From NCBI GenBank assembly GCA_001466705.2, contig LATX02000024.1, forward strand, positions 248,001-312,000: a DNA stretch of 64,000 nucleotides, in the 5' to 3' direction. Position numbers and translations under genes: made by a program. This DNA is from Moniliophthora roreri (lineage: Eukaryota > Basidiomycota > Agaricomycetes > Agaricales > Marasmiaceae). The notes beneath the pieces are model-generated. The model had not been told where the DNA came from. It made no database searches and was given only the letters and a program-made list of their open reading frames with translations. Of the stretch, positions 10,869-21,799 are shown piece after piece (position 1 is the first letter of the stretch; each line of letters begins with the position of its first letter).

Positions 10869-11599
10869 ATTGAGGCAGCAGATGGAAAATAGTATGAAGT
10901 AGTAAGGGGTTGGGGATTGTAGTGTCAGCAAGGTCACATCTTATACCAGCGACAGACACTTACACATGCCAGTACTCTACTTCCAAGGAAACAGTGTAGT
11001 ACCACCCATTTGAAATAGGGACATTTGGGAAAAGTCCTTTAGAAGAGATCAGATAAGAAAAATGTAATGAGGCAGTAATCTGAATGTGTACTGTCCCTGT
11101 AACTAAATAAGATGACTTATCAACAAGGACATTGACATTTTTAGTTGGGGGGAGAGAGACACTCATGGTCACTCAGTGGCAGCACATTTTGCAGCACCTG
11201 GTATGGCACATGTTCAGATACTCATGGATAAGATCAGAAATGGTACACATATGCCTAAATAAGGAAAAGAAATTCCTAATTAGGAGCACAGATCAAAGGA
11301 AACATACATACAAGTACAGAAGTTTGTAATATGCTAACAAAAGCATGTCAAGATCTCATTAAAGAAGGTCACACATAGGATAGAGTAAAGTCCAACCCTA
11401 AGGAAGGACATGGCTATGCATTGGATGTGAAATATAAAGTCCAGAGGAAGATACAAAAAAGTGCAAAGGAATATATACCAAGCAAATGGTTCTACATGAG
11501 CGATTTGTGTAGCAACCTATCTACTTAAGTATATAAAGAAATGATGACATGGGGATACTTCAGCAATGATATGAAAATAAAATAAAAATACTGGCCATG

Positions 11600-12688
11600 T
11601 CAAGGGGACCAGCCAACCAAGAAGCTACTCCTGGGAAGGAGAGTCAGATCAAATGACATAGGAATGAGTGAATCCCTTAAGGATAAGAGAGAAGGAGTAG
11701 AGCTACTCATGGCGGCAGACTTCTCAGCAACGATGTTGACATCAGAAGCATTGATCGTAGACCCACTGGCCTCGGCAGTAGTAGCAATGTCAGGAGCTGT
11801 CATAGGAACCACCAGGTCCTTGTCATTGATCTCCCATTTGGACCCCTTTTTACCAGTGATGTTGATATCGGTGCTCTTGATGAAGATGTGGAAGGGAGAA
11901 TCGGGAAAGCGGGAGACCTTGCAAAGCTCATAACCATGATCGTGAGGGTCTCAAAGTAACAAATCTGAAGATCTCCAACTGAAGCCGGCACAGAGTGAGG
12001 CAACTTGGGCATCAGAAGTGCTAAAAGACAGATCCAAGAATAGGAGAGATTGAAGGATCTGGCAGGGATCAATGACCCACTTCTTGAATGCATCCTGAGA
12101 GATGTTGATAGAGTGGCTGAGGGCAACAAGCTGTTCATCCAGATGTGCTTGAGTCTCAAGCAAAGAGGTGTACAGTGCAATATCGCGACAGATGCTCAAA
12201 GCCTGATAAATAAGTCCTGGGAAAGAAAAAGTATTAGAATACTAAAGATAAAAGAAGAAATTAAAATGTACCTGAACAAGACCCAAGAGTGACATCCAGC
12301 TTCTTGGCAGAATCATTGACCCATTCAAACCAGAGTCGATTATGAGAGCAAGGAGAACTGCTTTTGTGACAGCCATCACACTTTATGGAGGAAGATGGAT
12401 TGTGATCGAATAGGCAAGGGTGACCCAATTCTTTGCACCAAGTGCAGGGAGGAGTAAGGGTCTTGTTGCAAGGCTGGAAAAGGACAAACTATAAGAAAAA
12501 TGAAGAGATAAGGTAGAAAGAGAGACTTATGGGAGGCAACACAGTTGTCAAATGAAGAAAAATAGACAACGGCGACAAAGACCCACTGCCGTCAGCAACT
12601 TGGGCAACAGAATCTAGAAAAGAAGAAAGAAATTAGTAAAGCCTGAGGGAAAAGAGAGGAAAACTTACTGAGGGCATTAAGCAGTGCC
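11600..12688 (-). pseudogene. Gene G, 3' part (exons 6 end to 9) with Zn2Cys6-like cysteine cluster
   Basis: Exons: end of exon 6 12683-12669, exon 7 12613-12531, exon 8 12473-12272, exon 9 12216-11600. Together with 20042-21346 they give 1947 nt, a multiple of three, about 648 residues. Exon 8 encodes six cysteines spaced C-x2-C-x6-C-x11-C-x2-C-x6-C (residues about 386-418), the spacing of fungal binuclear zinc clusters, though the cluster is in mid-protein rather than at the N-terminus. Defects: an in-frame TGA at 11951-11953 (residue about 532, consistent with CGA to TGA), and the donor after exon 7 reads ATAAGT instead of GTAAGT. DNA-binding is an inference from spacing only; the family is unrecognised. 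Confidence 0.7.
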
Positions 12689-13258
12689 TGTTACAATTTT
12701 TCATTTTATCAGACATTCTTCCGCTTTCCTTTTCTGTACTACTATTCTGAGCAACCTAGCACCCAATATTATGCTTCTTTTTGACATCTGGACTTATCCA
12801 CTTTCCCAGCTCCCTTCTTACAAATCATTCTAAAACGTTCTAACATTTTCTTTATAGTATCATTCCGAATTCTTTCTATCGATTTCTATCTCTTTCTATT
12901 ATGACATCATCTTGACGACATTATCAATTCTCTAACATTCTATTTCGTTCTATCTGATTATCTTATACATGTTCCATTGTGTTCTTGGACGTTCTGTGTA
13001 GGTACAAACACGTAACTACAATGGATGTATAAAGGTAGATAGAACTGGATTATAGCTCCTCAGCTTGACCTAGTTTAATCAACTTGTGTTTAGCCAACAA
13101 ATTAGTCTTCTGAATGCTAGCTTTTCTTAAGCTAGTTCTCCAACTTGAACCTTAACTCCTTCAGGAAGAGAACTTTCCTTTCTTGAAGGTCAACTCCACA
13201 TCACTATGTCATAGTGTTGTTGGGTTGTTGTTGTCGTTGCTGTGCAAGTAATGTAACA
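12689..13258 (+). repeat. 5' LTR of gypsy B
   Basis: 570 bp, starting TGTTAC and ending GTAACA, flanked on the left by GTGCC. It is co-linear with the 3' LTR without gaps, differing at ten positions, all transitions. Confidence 0.95.
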
Positions 13259-13275
13259 AAAGGTCAAGCTGAACA

Positions 13276-14457
13276 TTGCCGACCTACCCAGGTTTAGGCA
13301 CCACTGCTTATCAAAGCGCGGCTCCCCTGAGGGCTCCCTTTACGGAAGCCAAAGAATCCGATCTCAACGATCAACTCGAAGTAGCTGAACAGCTGCTAAA
13401 CCCTGACCCCGAACGAACCCCGCGCCAAATTACTCGTAGTCAGCGGAGAGGAGCAATCGAAAGTCTCCAACAAGAAAGAACAGAACCTGAAGCTAAGTCT
13501 TCTGAACCAGATCCATTTGACGAATACCGAAATATATTCCATACTCCGACTCCAGAAATGACGACTCCTGCTGGAAGCGCTGCTGCTTCGGATGTCAAAC
13601 CAAAAGTGGAACACGACGACACCAATGAACAATGGGCCTGGACTATTTCCACAGCCATACTTCAGACCATTGATGACAAAAAGGACGAAGCAAGTAAAGG
13701 ACCGACTCCGGACCCCTTTTTGGGAAAGCAGTCCGACACCCGCCGCTTCCTCTTCAACCTTGAACTTTATTTCGCAATGAATCCAGTCAAAGCAAACACC
13801 GACGAGAAGAAGAAGATGCTTCTTCTTTCTCTGGTTAAAGGAAACACGACAGAGTGGAAACAGAGGGAGACGATGAAACTCTTTCCTGAAGATGATGATC
13901 TCGAGATGAAGAAGAAAACTGCTGAAGAAACATGGAGTAGTTTCAAACAGAGATTCCGGAATGAATGGCAACCCGTCAACGTTGTCAGAGAAGCACAGAC
14001 AAAGATCGAACAAATCAAGATGACGGACAGAGCCGATGAATACGTTGATCAATTCCACCTTATTGCAATGGACACCAAATATGATGATGAGGCTCTTATG
14101 AAATTCTTTAGGGAAGGACTCCCAGAGTCTTTACAGAATAAGATCATGCTCTGAACGGATGGAGAACCCGAAACCCTGGACGAATGGTACAAACTGGCAA
14201 TCAGATATGACAACCAATACAAATTGGTCATGGCCAATAGGAAAAAGAGAGAGCTTATTAAACCGAAGATTGCTCGAAAAGAGAAAGAAGTAACGGTCAG
14301 ACGAATGCTGTCCGAATCGGATAGAAAGGATTACATGGTTGCAGGGAAGTGTTTCCGTTGTGTAAAGATCAGTCACGTCTCACGAGATTGTCCCACCAAA
14401 GGACAAACACAACAAACCCTGCCACCCAAGTACGAAGCCAAGAAGCTCCCACTGTGA
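13276..14457 (+). pseudogene. gypsy B gag (capsid and zinc knuckle)
   Basis: This is the structural protein that packages element RNA. A capsid-like segment (FLGKQSDTRRFLFNLELYF near 13720, ending with RADEYVDQFH near 14030) is followed by TGA at 14152-14154 and then a CCHC knuckle C-x2-C-x4-H-x4-C near 14350-14394. The frame opens at a TTG near 13276; no convincing ATG is seen near the LTR, so the start is uncertain. The TGA sits where the frame otherwise continues in phase, consistent with a lost CGA Arg codon. Confidence 0.85.
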
Positions 14458-17400
14458 GAGACCTTCATGAAGATCTGAGCGCTAATTGCCAAACAAGGAG
14501 AAGGAGAACAAGAGGAGATCTTTGATCTCATGGGAAAAGAGGGTTTTTAAAGAGGCGGGAGAGGCCGATGCTCTTACCGCTTGCGATTACGATCTCGAAC
14601 ATTGTACTAGCTAAGTTAAATCGGAACTCTATGCAAATTCCTATTCAATACAATGTCAGGACAGAAATTGTCGAAACAAAAGCCCTAATTGATTCAGGCG
14701 CTGGAGGACACTTTATCTGTGAAGAAGAAGCACGAAAACTAAAGAAACCATGGACGAAATTGGAAAAACCCATCAAGGTTTTCAATGTTGATGGAACTCA
14801 GAACAAAATTGGTTGGATCACTCATTCCGTTACGATCGACATATCAATTGGAGATAGATCAATAAAGGAAACCTTGTTGATCTCAGGACTCAGACCGGAA
14901 TGAATCATTTTAGGACTACCCTGGCTCCAAGACAATAATCCAGATATTGATTGGGTCACCAGAGTAATCCATTTCAGGCCAAGGAGAAAGAGAATGGTTA
15001 AACAGCCGATAAAACCGTTCATTGGGATTTTTGATGAAACCAAAGAACTCAATACCGGAATACTGGACAAAGTTGAAGACGATGAAGTTTTAATTCGATC
15101 CTTCATTCAAGGAGAAGAAGACAGTGATGAAATCCGAATCAACGCTAAGTTGTCTGCTTCTCAGGTACTGGCACAGGCTCATGAGGTTAAGGTGAAACCA
15201 TTAGAGGAACTACTTCCAGCATATCTTTCCAATTATATGGATCGATTCGAAAAGAAGAAAGCCAAACGATTTCCACCTTCTCAACCATATGACCACATGA
15301 TCAATCTTAAACTGGATTTCAAACCATGAGATTGCAAAATCTACTTCCTATCACCGAAGGAGCGGATTGAGCAAGACAAATTCTTGGACGAAAACTTATG
15401 GAAAGGATACATCTGACCTTCAAAATCCCCGATGGCATTCTCTTTTTTCTTTGTAGCTAAAAAAGAAGTGGGAGCACTACAACCTTGCCAGGATTACCGA
15501 GATTTAAACAATGGAACGATCAAGAACCGTTATCTGCTACCATTGGTTACGGACCTTGTGGACAAACTAAAAACAGCAAGAATCTTTACGAAATTGGATC
15601 TACGTAACGGATATAACAATATATGGATCAAGGATGGTGACCAATGGAAGGCAGCATTCAAGACACCTTGAGGCCTTTTCGAACCCACAGTTATGTTCTT
15701 CGGTTTAATGAATTCCCCGGCAACGTTTCAAGCATTTATGAATGACATCCTCAAAGACTTCATTGATGAGGGTTGGTGCATAGTCTACATGGATGATATC
15801 TTAATTTTCTCTGACGAGATCAACATCCATTGACTCCACACGAGACACGTTCTGGAACGGTTACGAGAAAACGACCTCTATCTCAAACTGGAAAAATGCG
15901 AATTCGAAGTTGCAAAAACGTTATTCTTGGGAATGGTCATCACACCGGGACATATATTGATGGACGAAACAAAATTGGCCAGAATCAAAGACTGGGAAGC
16001 TCCCAAAACGGTCAAAGGAGTGTGATTGTTCCTTGGATTCGCGAACTTCTATCGCAAGTTTATAGGAAAATATGCGGAACTGGCGCGACCACTACACAAA
16101 TTAATGAAGAAAGACACAAAATTTGAATGGACGAAAATACAAGACGTCGCTTTCAATGTTCTCAAGGTGAAATTCTTACAACGACCAATTTTACAAATGC
16201 CAGATGATGAGAAACCATTCCTCATTGAAGCCGATGCATCGAAATGGGCCACGGGAGCGGTATTAAAACAATAAGGATCTGATGGAGAACTTCACCCATG
16301 TGGATACATTTCACATGCTTTTACCTCAACTGAACAGAACTATGAAATTTACGACTGAGAACTCTTAGCAATCACTAACACCCTGAAAGCTTGGGAACAT
16401 TATCTCCTAGGAGGAGCCCACCCGGTGACAGTCCTATCTGATCACAAGAACCTGACTTACTTCTGAACTGCCCAGAAACTGAATCGATGGCAAGCTAGAC
16501 TGAGTCTATATTTGACTCAGTTCGACCTTTGGTTGGTACATGTTCCAGGAACAAAAATGGTTCAATCCAACGCTCTTTCAAGACGATCGGATCTAGTGGA
16601 TGAAGAAGACACCGATAACGAAGATATTGTCATGTTACCAGATAAGTTGTTTGTTAACGTGATCGATACAGAACTAAAAACGATGTTGGAGGAAGCTTTA
16701 CCAAGCGATGAATTCCTTCAGATGACAATCGAAAGCCTTATTGAGAAGGGAACACTGCCGATCAAATCATTGTTACAAGACTGGCGAACAGAGAGCAACC
16801 TATTGTTTTACAAGGACAGGATCTACATGCCGAACGATCCAACGCTTCGAAGACTGATTGTCAAAACTATTCACAAAGTGTTACCTCATGGGCACCCTGG
16901 ACAATAGAACACGGTCGATCAGGTGCAGAGGGATTATTGGTGGCCAGGGATGATGAAGTTCATCAAAGCATTTGTTGATGGGTGCGCTGCATGCCAACAA
17001 ATGAAAGTGAACACGCATCCCACACGAACGCCCATACAGCCTATTGGAGGCCACAAAGATGTGTTGCCTTTCCAAATCATATCGATGGATTTAATCACAG
17101 ATCTACCCAAAGTTGTGGATTGTGATTCGATATTGGTTGTGGTTGACCATGTGGCTATGAAGGGGGTGATTTTCATCCCATGTCACAAGAAGATCGATGC
17201 TACAGATACAGTGCAACTACTTTTTCAACATGTCTACAAACATTTTGGATTACCCGACAAGATTATTTCAGATCGGGACCCATGATTTGCAGCCGAAGTC
17301 TTCAAAGAAATGGGAAAGTTATTGGGGATAAAGCAAATGCTAAGTACTACTCATCATCCTCAAACGGACAGAGAGACTGAAAGGGTCAATCAGGAAGTAG

Positions 17401-18127
17401 AGATCTTTCTTCGATTTTTCTGTGCCAAAGAACAGACGAAATGGAAGGACCTCCTTCACTTTGCCGAATTCACTCATAACACCCGGACTCATTCGGTAAC
17501 AAAGAACTCCCCTTTTTACCTCACAATGGGATACCACCCCCGACCTCTTCCCACTGTCTTCGAAAAGACTATGGTTCCTTCAGTGGAGAAAAGAGTAACT
17601 GAATTAAAGAAATTGAGAGAAGAGACATCAGCCCTATTAGACATTGCAGCGAGAAGAGTGAAAGAGAGAAGTGGAAGGGACATAGACAAGTTCGAGAAGG
17701 GTCAGAAGGTCTGGTTAGAAGGGAAGAATTTATCCTTGGGATATCCATCTCCCAAACTATCCCTGAAACGAGAAGGACCTTTCGAAATCACAGAAGTTTT
17801 AGGACCGGTGACGTACAAATTAAAACTCCCATTCCAATGGAGAATTCACCCTATTTTCCACACTGGCCTTTTGTTGCGATACAAGGAAACTGATGTCCAT
17901 GGACCCAACTTTCTAGAACCACCCCTGGACATAGTTGAAGGACAAGAAGAATACGAAGTTGAAGCCATCATCGGACATCGACCGAAAAAGAAAGATCAAC
18001 CCCCAAAAGAATACCTTGTCTCCTGGAAAGGATACAACTCTTCACACAATCAGTGGTTGAAACCAGCAGGCCTAAAGCATTCGATGGAGTTGTATCTGGA
18101 TTATAAAATCACGCACAACCTGCGTTG
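14458..18127 (+). pseudogene. gypsy B pol (protease, RT, RNase H, integrase, chromodomain)
   Basis: Order seen: protease with DSGAGG near 14692 and the ILGLPWL segment near 14907; reverse transcriptase with [13 protein letters not shown] near 15588 and YMDD near 15786; RNase H with EADAS near 16228; integrase with zinc-binding residues (HPGQ near 16895, CAAC near 16984), first Asp in MDLITDLP near 17085, second in SDRDP near 17268 and Glu in the TERVNQE segment near 17378. A chromodomain-like end (YEVEAIIGHR, EYLVSWKGY) lies at about 17952-18075. Stops include TGA at 15414, 15669, 15831, 16023 and 16356 and TAG near 16906; nearly all TGA fall at expected Arg positions. Confidence 0.92.
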
Positions 18128-19454
18128 ATCCCCATTCCAACGAACATGTCCTCTGCACTCCCTTACTCCTCTCGACAAGTCTTCTCTCATGAAATCACTC
18201 ACACTGGACCATTCTGTCCCAGTGCGTTTGAGCTCCTTTTCCTCATCAATTCTGAAGACTATGATGACCAAATTACTGCTGCTGTCCAAGACAACGATAG
18301 ACTTTGGGCCTTCTGGGGCAGCATGCTCTTTTTAAGAGGACATCGCTGCAGAATGAACGAGGCCTTAGCTCAATTAGATCGTCAAGCTGGGACATTCGCT
18401 GAAGCCATGACGAACGATGAAGACGCAATCCAATTGATGGGTCCCATCACGGTACCAGTGCCCATCTTAGACGTCGAGAACTTACCGGTTCACATAGAAA
18501 TCCCAAAAGACGCCAATGAACCCTTCCCAGACAGCGAGGACATCAACCCAAATGAACCTGCCTTCTTCCACGAGCTCCAGCAAACTCACCAAAGACTCCA
18601 AAGAGTGATTGTCATCACTCGTGGCCAATGCCTTCTCCAGACAAGACAGAGACTACATAATGTTTTCCCTGCCATTCATTCCAATCCAACCCCAACTACC
18701 AACATCGTCGCCGATCCCGAGAACGAACTTGTCTACCCCTCTGAGTCATCGAATGTGCGAGCCTCTGACTCGGGAACAATCTCCAACGTGTCTGAACAAG
18801 CACGATTATTCCCCACCACCTCCCCATGTACAACACCTCCTCCTATGCTCAGACCAGGAGTCGAGCGATCTGACTCCCCCATTACTTCCCACCATGAACA
18901 ACAATTCAAGCCCACCAATTAGTTCAACACCGCCAATGAACCATCTGACTCCAGAATGCAGATTGGTGTGGGACGATGAAGATATCGACAAAGAACCAGA
19001 AGAGCTAGTACCCATCAACAGATTGAGGAGTCCCACGCCACATACCATGGAACAGATGGAAGAGGTGTATGCACGACTCTGTGCCCTGTGTGCAAATTGG
19101 AGAGACACTGCGCCACTGACTGCAGGGAGTATAGTTGCCCAATCTGCACCAAACATGCACCTGGACATATATCTTGTGACTGTCACAGCCGACAAAGGTC
19201 TCAAAGAACTTCAAAGCGTAACTATTCCCTCTGTGATCCAACTGCTTATGACAATCTTACAGACGATCTCGCCTGGGACAGTGAGATCTACAGAGACGGA
19301 GAATCCTGAACGACAGGAACCACCGCCAAGACCAGCGTTCATAGTTGACATTGGAGAAGAAGAAGGACTGAGATATTTTTATAGGGTGGATTCAACACAA
19401 TTCCAGGGAGAATGGCTACATATGGGACAACCTGTTACAAGCGTGGACGCTTGA
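18125..19454 (+). pseudogene. gypsy B third ORF with double CCHC knuckle
   Basis: Between the chromodomain and the 3' LTR lies 1.3 kb of further coding-like sequence. One frame is open from 18125 to 18922 (acidic, no known domain). The same frame from about 19067 to 19195 encodes two knuckles, C-x2-C-x4-H-x4-C followed by C-x2-C-x6-H-x4-C, and then the likely C-terminus (EEEGLRYFYRVDSTQFQ) continues in another frame to 19454. A 281-codon overlapping frame (18609-19454) is probably a partial shadow. I infer one decayed ORF with stops at 18920 and 18977 and a shift near 19300. Its function is unknown; it may bind nucleic acid. Confidence 0.6.
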
Positions 19455-19471
19455 GCATAAAACGAGGGCAG

Positions 19472-20041
19472 TGTTACAATTTTTCATTTTATCAGACATT
19501 CTTCCGCTTTCCTTTTCTGTACTACTATTCTGGGCAACCTAGCACCCAATATTATGCTTCTTTTTGACATCTGGACTTATCCACTTTCCCAGCTCCCTTC
19601 TTACAAATCATTCTAAAACGTTCTAACATTTTCTTTATAGTATCATTCCGAATTCTTTCTATCGATTTCTATCTCTTTCTATTATGACATCATCTTGACG
19701 ACATTATCAATTCTCTAACATTCTATTTCATTCTATCTGATTATCTTATACATGTTCCATTGTGTTCTTGGACGTTCTGTGTAGGTACAAACGTGTAACT
19801 ACAATGGATGTATAAAGGTAGATAGAACTGGATTATAGCTCCTCAGCTTGACCTAGTTTAATCAACTTGTGTTTAGCCAACGAATTAGTCTTCTGAATGC
19901 TAGCTTTTCTTAAGCTAGTTCTCCAACTTGAACCTTAACTCCTTCAGGAAGAGAACTTTCCTTTCTTGAAGGTCAACTCCACATCACTACATCATAGTGT
20001 TGTTGGGTTGTTGTTGTTGTTGCTGCGCAAGTAACGTAACA
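19472..20041 (+). repeat. 3' LTR of gypsy B
   Basis: 570 bp, preceded by the purine-rich tract AACGAGGGCAG (19461-19471) and followed by GTGCC. It is the partner of 12689-13258. Confidence 0.95.
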
Positions 20042-21346
20042 GTGCCTGAGCTGAACCAAAATACTTCAGGATGCGATCTGTGAAATTGGTCTTTTCAGTC
20101 AATTTACGTCCTTGGACACCTGGAGCAGGAATTTTAATGCTGTTGTACATGTCTTCAGATCTGTTCGATGCATCGAGCTCATCTTCTTCATCAGTAGCTG
20201 GAGGAGCGGCCTTGGACTTTCCTTTTGAGGAAGTCGATGCAACTGGAGGATCCTCCTTGTCAAGGACAGGGGGAGAGACAATGATGTGGGAGGCAGCAAC
20301 TTTGGAGGACTGGGGTTGCTTGACATTAGACGTTGGAACCTGACAATGAAGAATTAAAAAGGAAATCAGGAAAGAACTTAGGAAAGATGTACCGAAGGTG
20401 TGGCACCCTTCTCTACTTTAATGATGATGGTTTCATCAGGAGATGTCTTGGAAGACATTGTCCAAGAAGCCTTTGGCTGAGGATTAGTGGGAGCAGGCTT
20501 GGGTTTAGTTGAGCTCAAGTGCTTAGCCTGAAATAAGAAAGAATTAATATTGAATGAATAAGAAGAGCGTAGACTTCCAACCTTTTTAGAAGCTGTAGCT
20601 ATGGTTTCAGCATCCTTGCCAGGAGAAGAGACACTACGCTACAAAAGGAAAGTCAGTAGGAAAGTGGAAATGTAGGAGAAACTAACCTTGTGGGGATTCT
20701 GAGGGGGCACGCTCTTGAACAACATTGCAACGATGCTATACTCAGACAAGACCTCCTCCAGAGATCTAGGGAATTTCAGCTCAGGAAAAGCCTAGCAGAA
20801 GAAAGGAAATTAGAGACAATATAAAAGAAACTGATAGCAAGGATGGACACTCACTTCTAGGCCCCGTTCTTCTTCCCAGGCCTTGCATTGTTCGATGTCA
20901 GGAAGATGGTCTGTAATATGGGAAGGCCAGACGATAGTCGGAAACTGCTCTTTAAAAGCGTCAAAGACAGGGGCTATGGTTAAAAACAGCTCAGTGTAGA
21001 GTGAGGGACACCAGTAGTCTTTTGAATGTTCACAAAAGGCACCCTAGATAAGAGATGAAAAAAATTACGAATAAGAAATAGACATAATAAAGAAACATAC
21101 CCAATTTTCTCTGAGAGAATCAATCAGTTGCTCTTGAAGCTGGACACCCAAAACAATAGACGTGGCATTCCCCAATGCTGAGAGAGACTTTTGGAACTGT
21201 TGAAAAGAGGCCAGGATCTTTGTGCCAGTAGGATATAAAGCTTTGAGTATAGCATAAGTGACAGGAGAAACCTCCATAGTGGTAGGCCTGTCAGGTTGAG
21301 TAGAGGGAATGGTCTTGGAAAGCTTAGTTCGAGCTGCACCAGCCAT
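20042..21346 (-). pseudogene. Gene G, 5' part (exons 1-6), split by gypsy B
   Basis: The ATG is at 21346. Exons: 21346-21101, 21043-20855, 20791-20687, 20638-20582, 20527-20393, 20339-20042 (exon 6, continued at 12683). Introns are 48-63 bp with GT..AG ends, and all phases agree. The first 180 residues look globular and hydrophobic-aromatic (YWCPSLYTELFLTIAPVFDAF), followed by a low-complexity Ser/Lys/Pro-rich linker in exons 3-6. There is no signal peptide or membrane segment. No stop occurs in this half. The family is unrecognised. A TATA box lies 60 bp upstream. The gene appears to have been intact until gypsy B landed in exon 6. Confidence 0.75.
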
Positions 21347-21404
21347 AGAGAGAAAAGATGGGGAGAAAGAAAGAAAGAAACTAAGTGACCCTGAGTAGGG
21401 AGAC

Positions 21405-21413
21405 CCTTATATA
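21405..21413 (-). promoter_or_regulatory. TATA box of gene G
   Basis: The minus strand reads TATATAAGG about 60-67 bp upstream of the G start codon, matching the spacing seen for the F genes. Confidence 0.6.
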
Positions 21414-21479
21414 TGAGTGATCGTATTCAGATAAAGAAAACAAGCCTACCTTTACCAAAAGAAGAGTAGTCATGTTCAA

Positions 21480-21783
21480 GAGAATTCGCCGATCAGAGAA
21501 GATCTAAGAAAGAAGCACACTGATGCTGTAGATTACTGGAAGAAGCATGGGCACTAATCAAATGTGCTGCACACTAACACCTATGCGTTTCAATGGGACT
21601 GTAAAGAATTGATGAAACAACTAAGTTGTGAAGACTGTGATGTAGCAGTACCCAGAGATGACCCAGTTGCACTCAGAATAAAATTACCTTTCCGTGGGTG
21701 GTTAGTTTGTACCCAGAAAGTCCTTCCTTAAAGAATCCCATGTTGTGATCTCTTAGCAAGGAATGGATTGGGGACAATTCTCT
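21480..21783 (+). pseudogene. End of an unknown retroelement ORF before the D LTR
   Basis: A plus-strand frame (YWKKHGH, NVLHTNTYAFQWDCKEL, LPFRGWLVCTQKV) is open apart from two TAA codons and ends with TAG directly before a polypurine tract. It overlaps the upstream region of antisense gene G. I do not recognise the protein; position alone suggests the C-terminus of the D element's own ORF. Confidence 0.35.
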
Positions 21784-21799
21784 TTTAGTTGGGGGGAGA
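21784..21799 (+). promoter_or_regulatory. Polypurine tract of element D
   Basis: TTTAGTTGGGGGGAGA directly abuts the first base of the D repeat (TAATATG). That position, immediately 5' of an LTR, is where LTR retrotransposons prime plus-strand synthesis. Confidence 0.6.

Larger units (their letters stand above)
12689..20041 (+). mobile_element. Complete Ty3/gypsy element B with chromodomain and third ORF
   Basis: Two 570-bp LTRs (TGTTAC..GTAACA) bound a 6.2-kb interior with gag, protease, reverse transcriptase, RNase H, integrase, a chromodomain-like end and an extra zinc-knuckle ORF. The 5-bp target duplication GTGCC (12684-12688 and 20042-20046) is intact. It inserted into exon 6 of gene G; removing it with one GTGCC restores that exon's frame. 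The LTRs differ at 10 of 570 sites, so insertion is not very recent or the mutation rate is high. Many in-frame TGA codons make it inactive. Confidence 0.96.

Noticed and set aside
13396..14058. 220-codon minus-strand ORF
   Set aside because: It is the antisense shadow of gypsy B gag, with no motif and no start context.
18609..19454. 281-codon ORF as an independent gene
   Set aside because: The knuckle motifs lie in the other frame; only its last part fits the third ORF of gypsy B.
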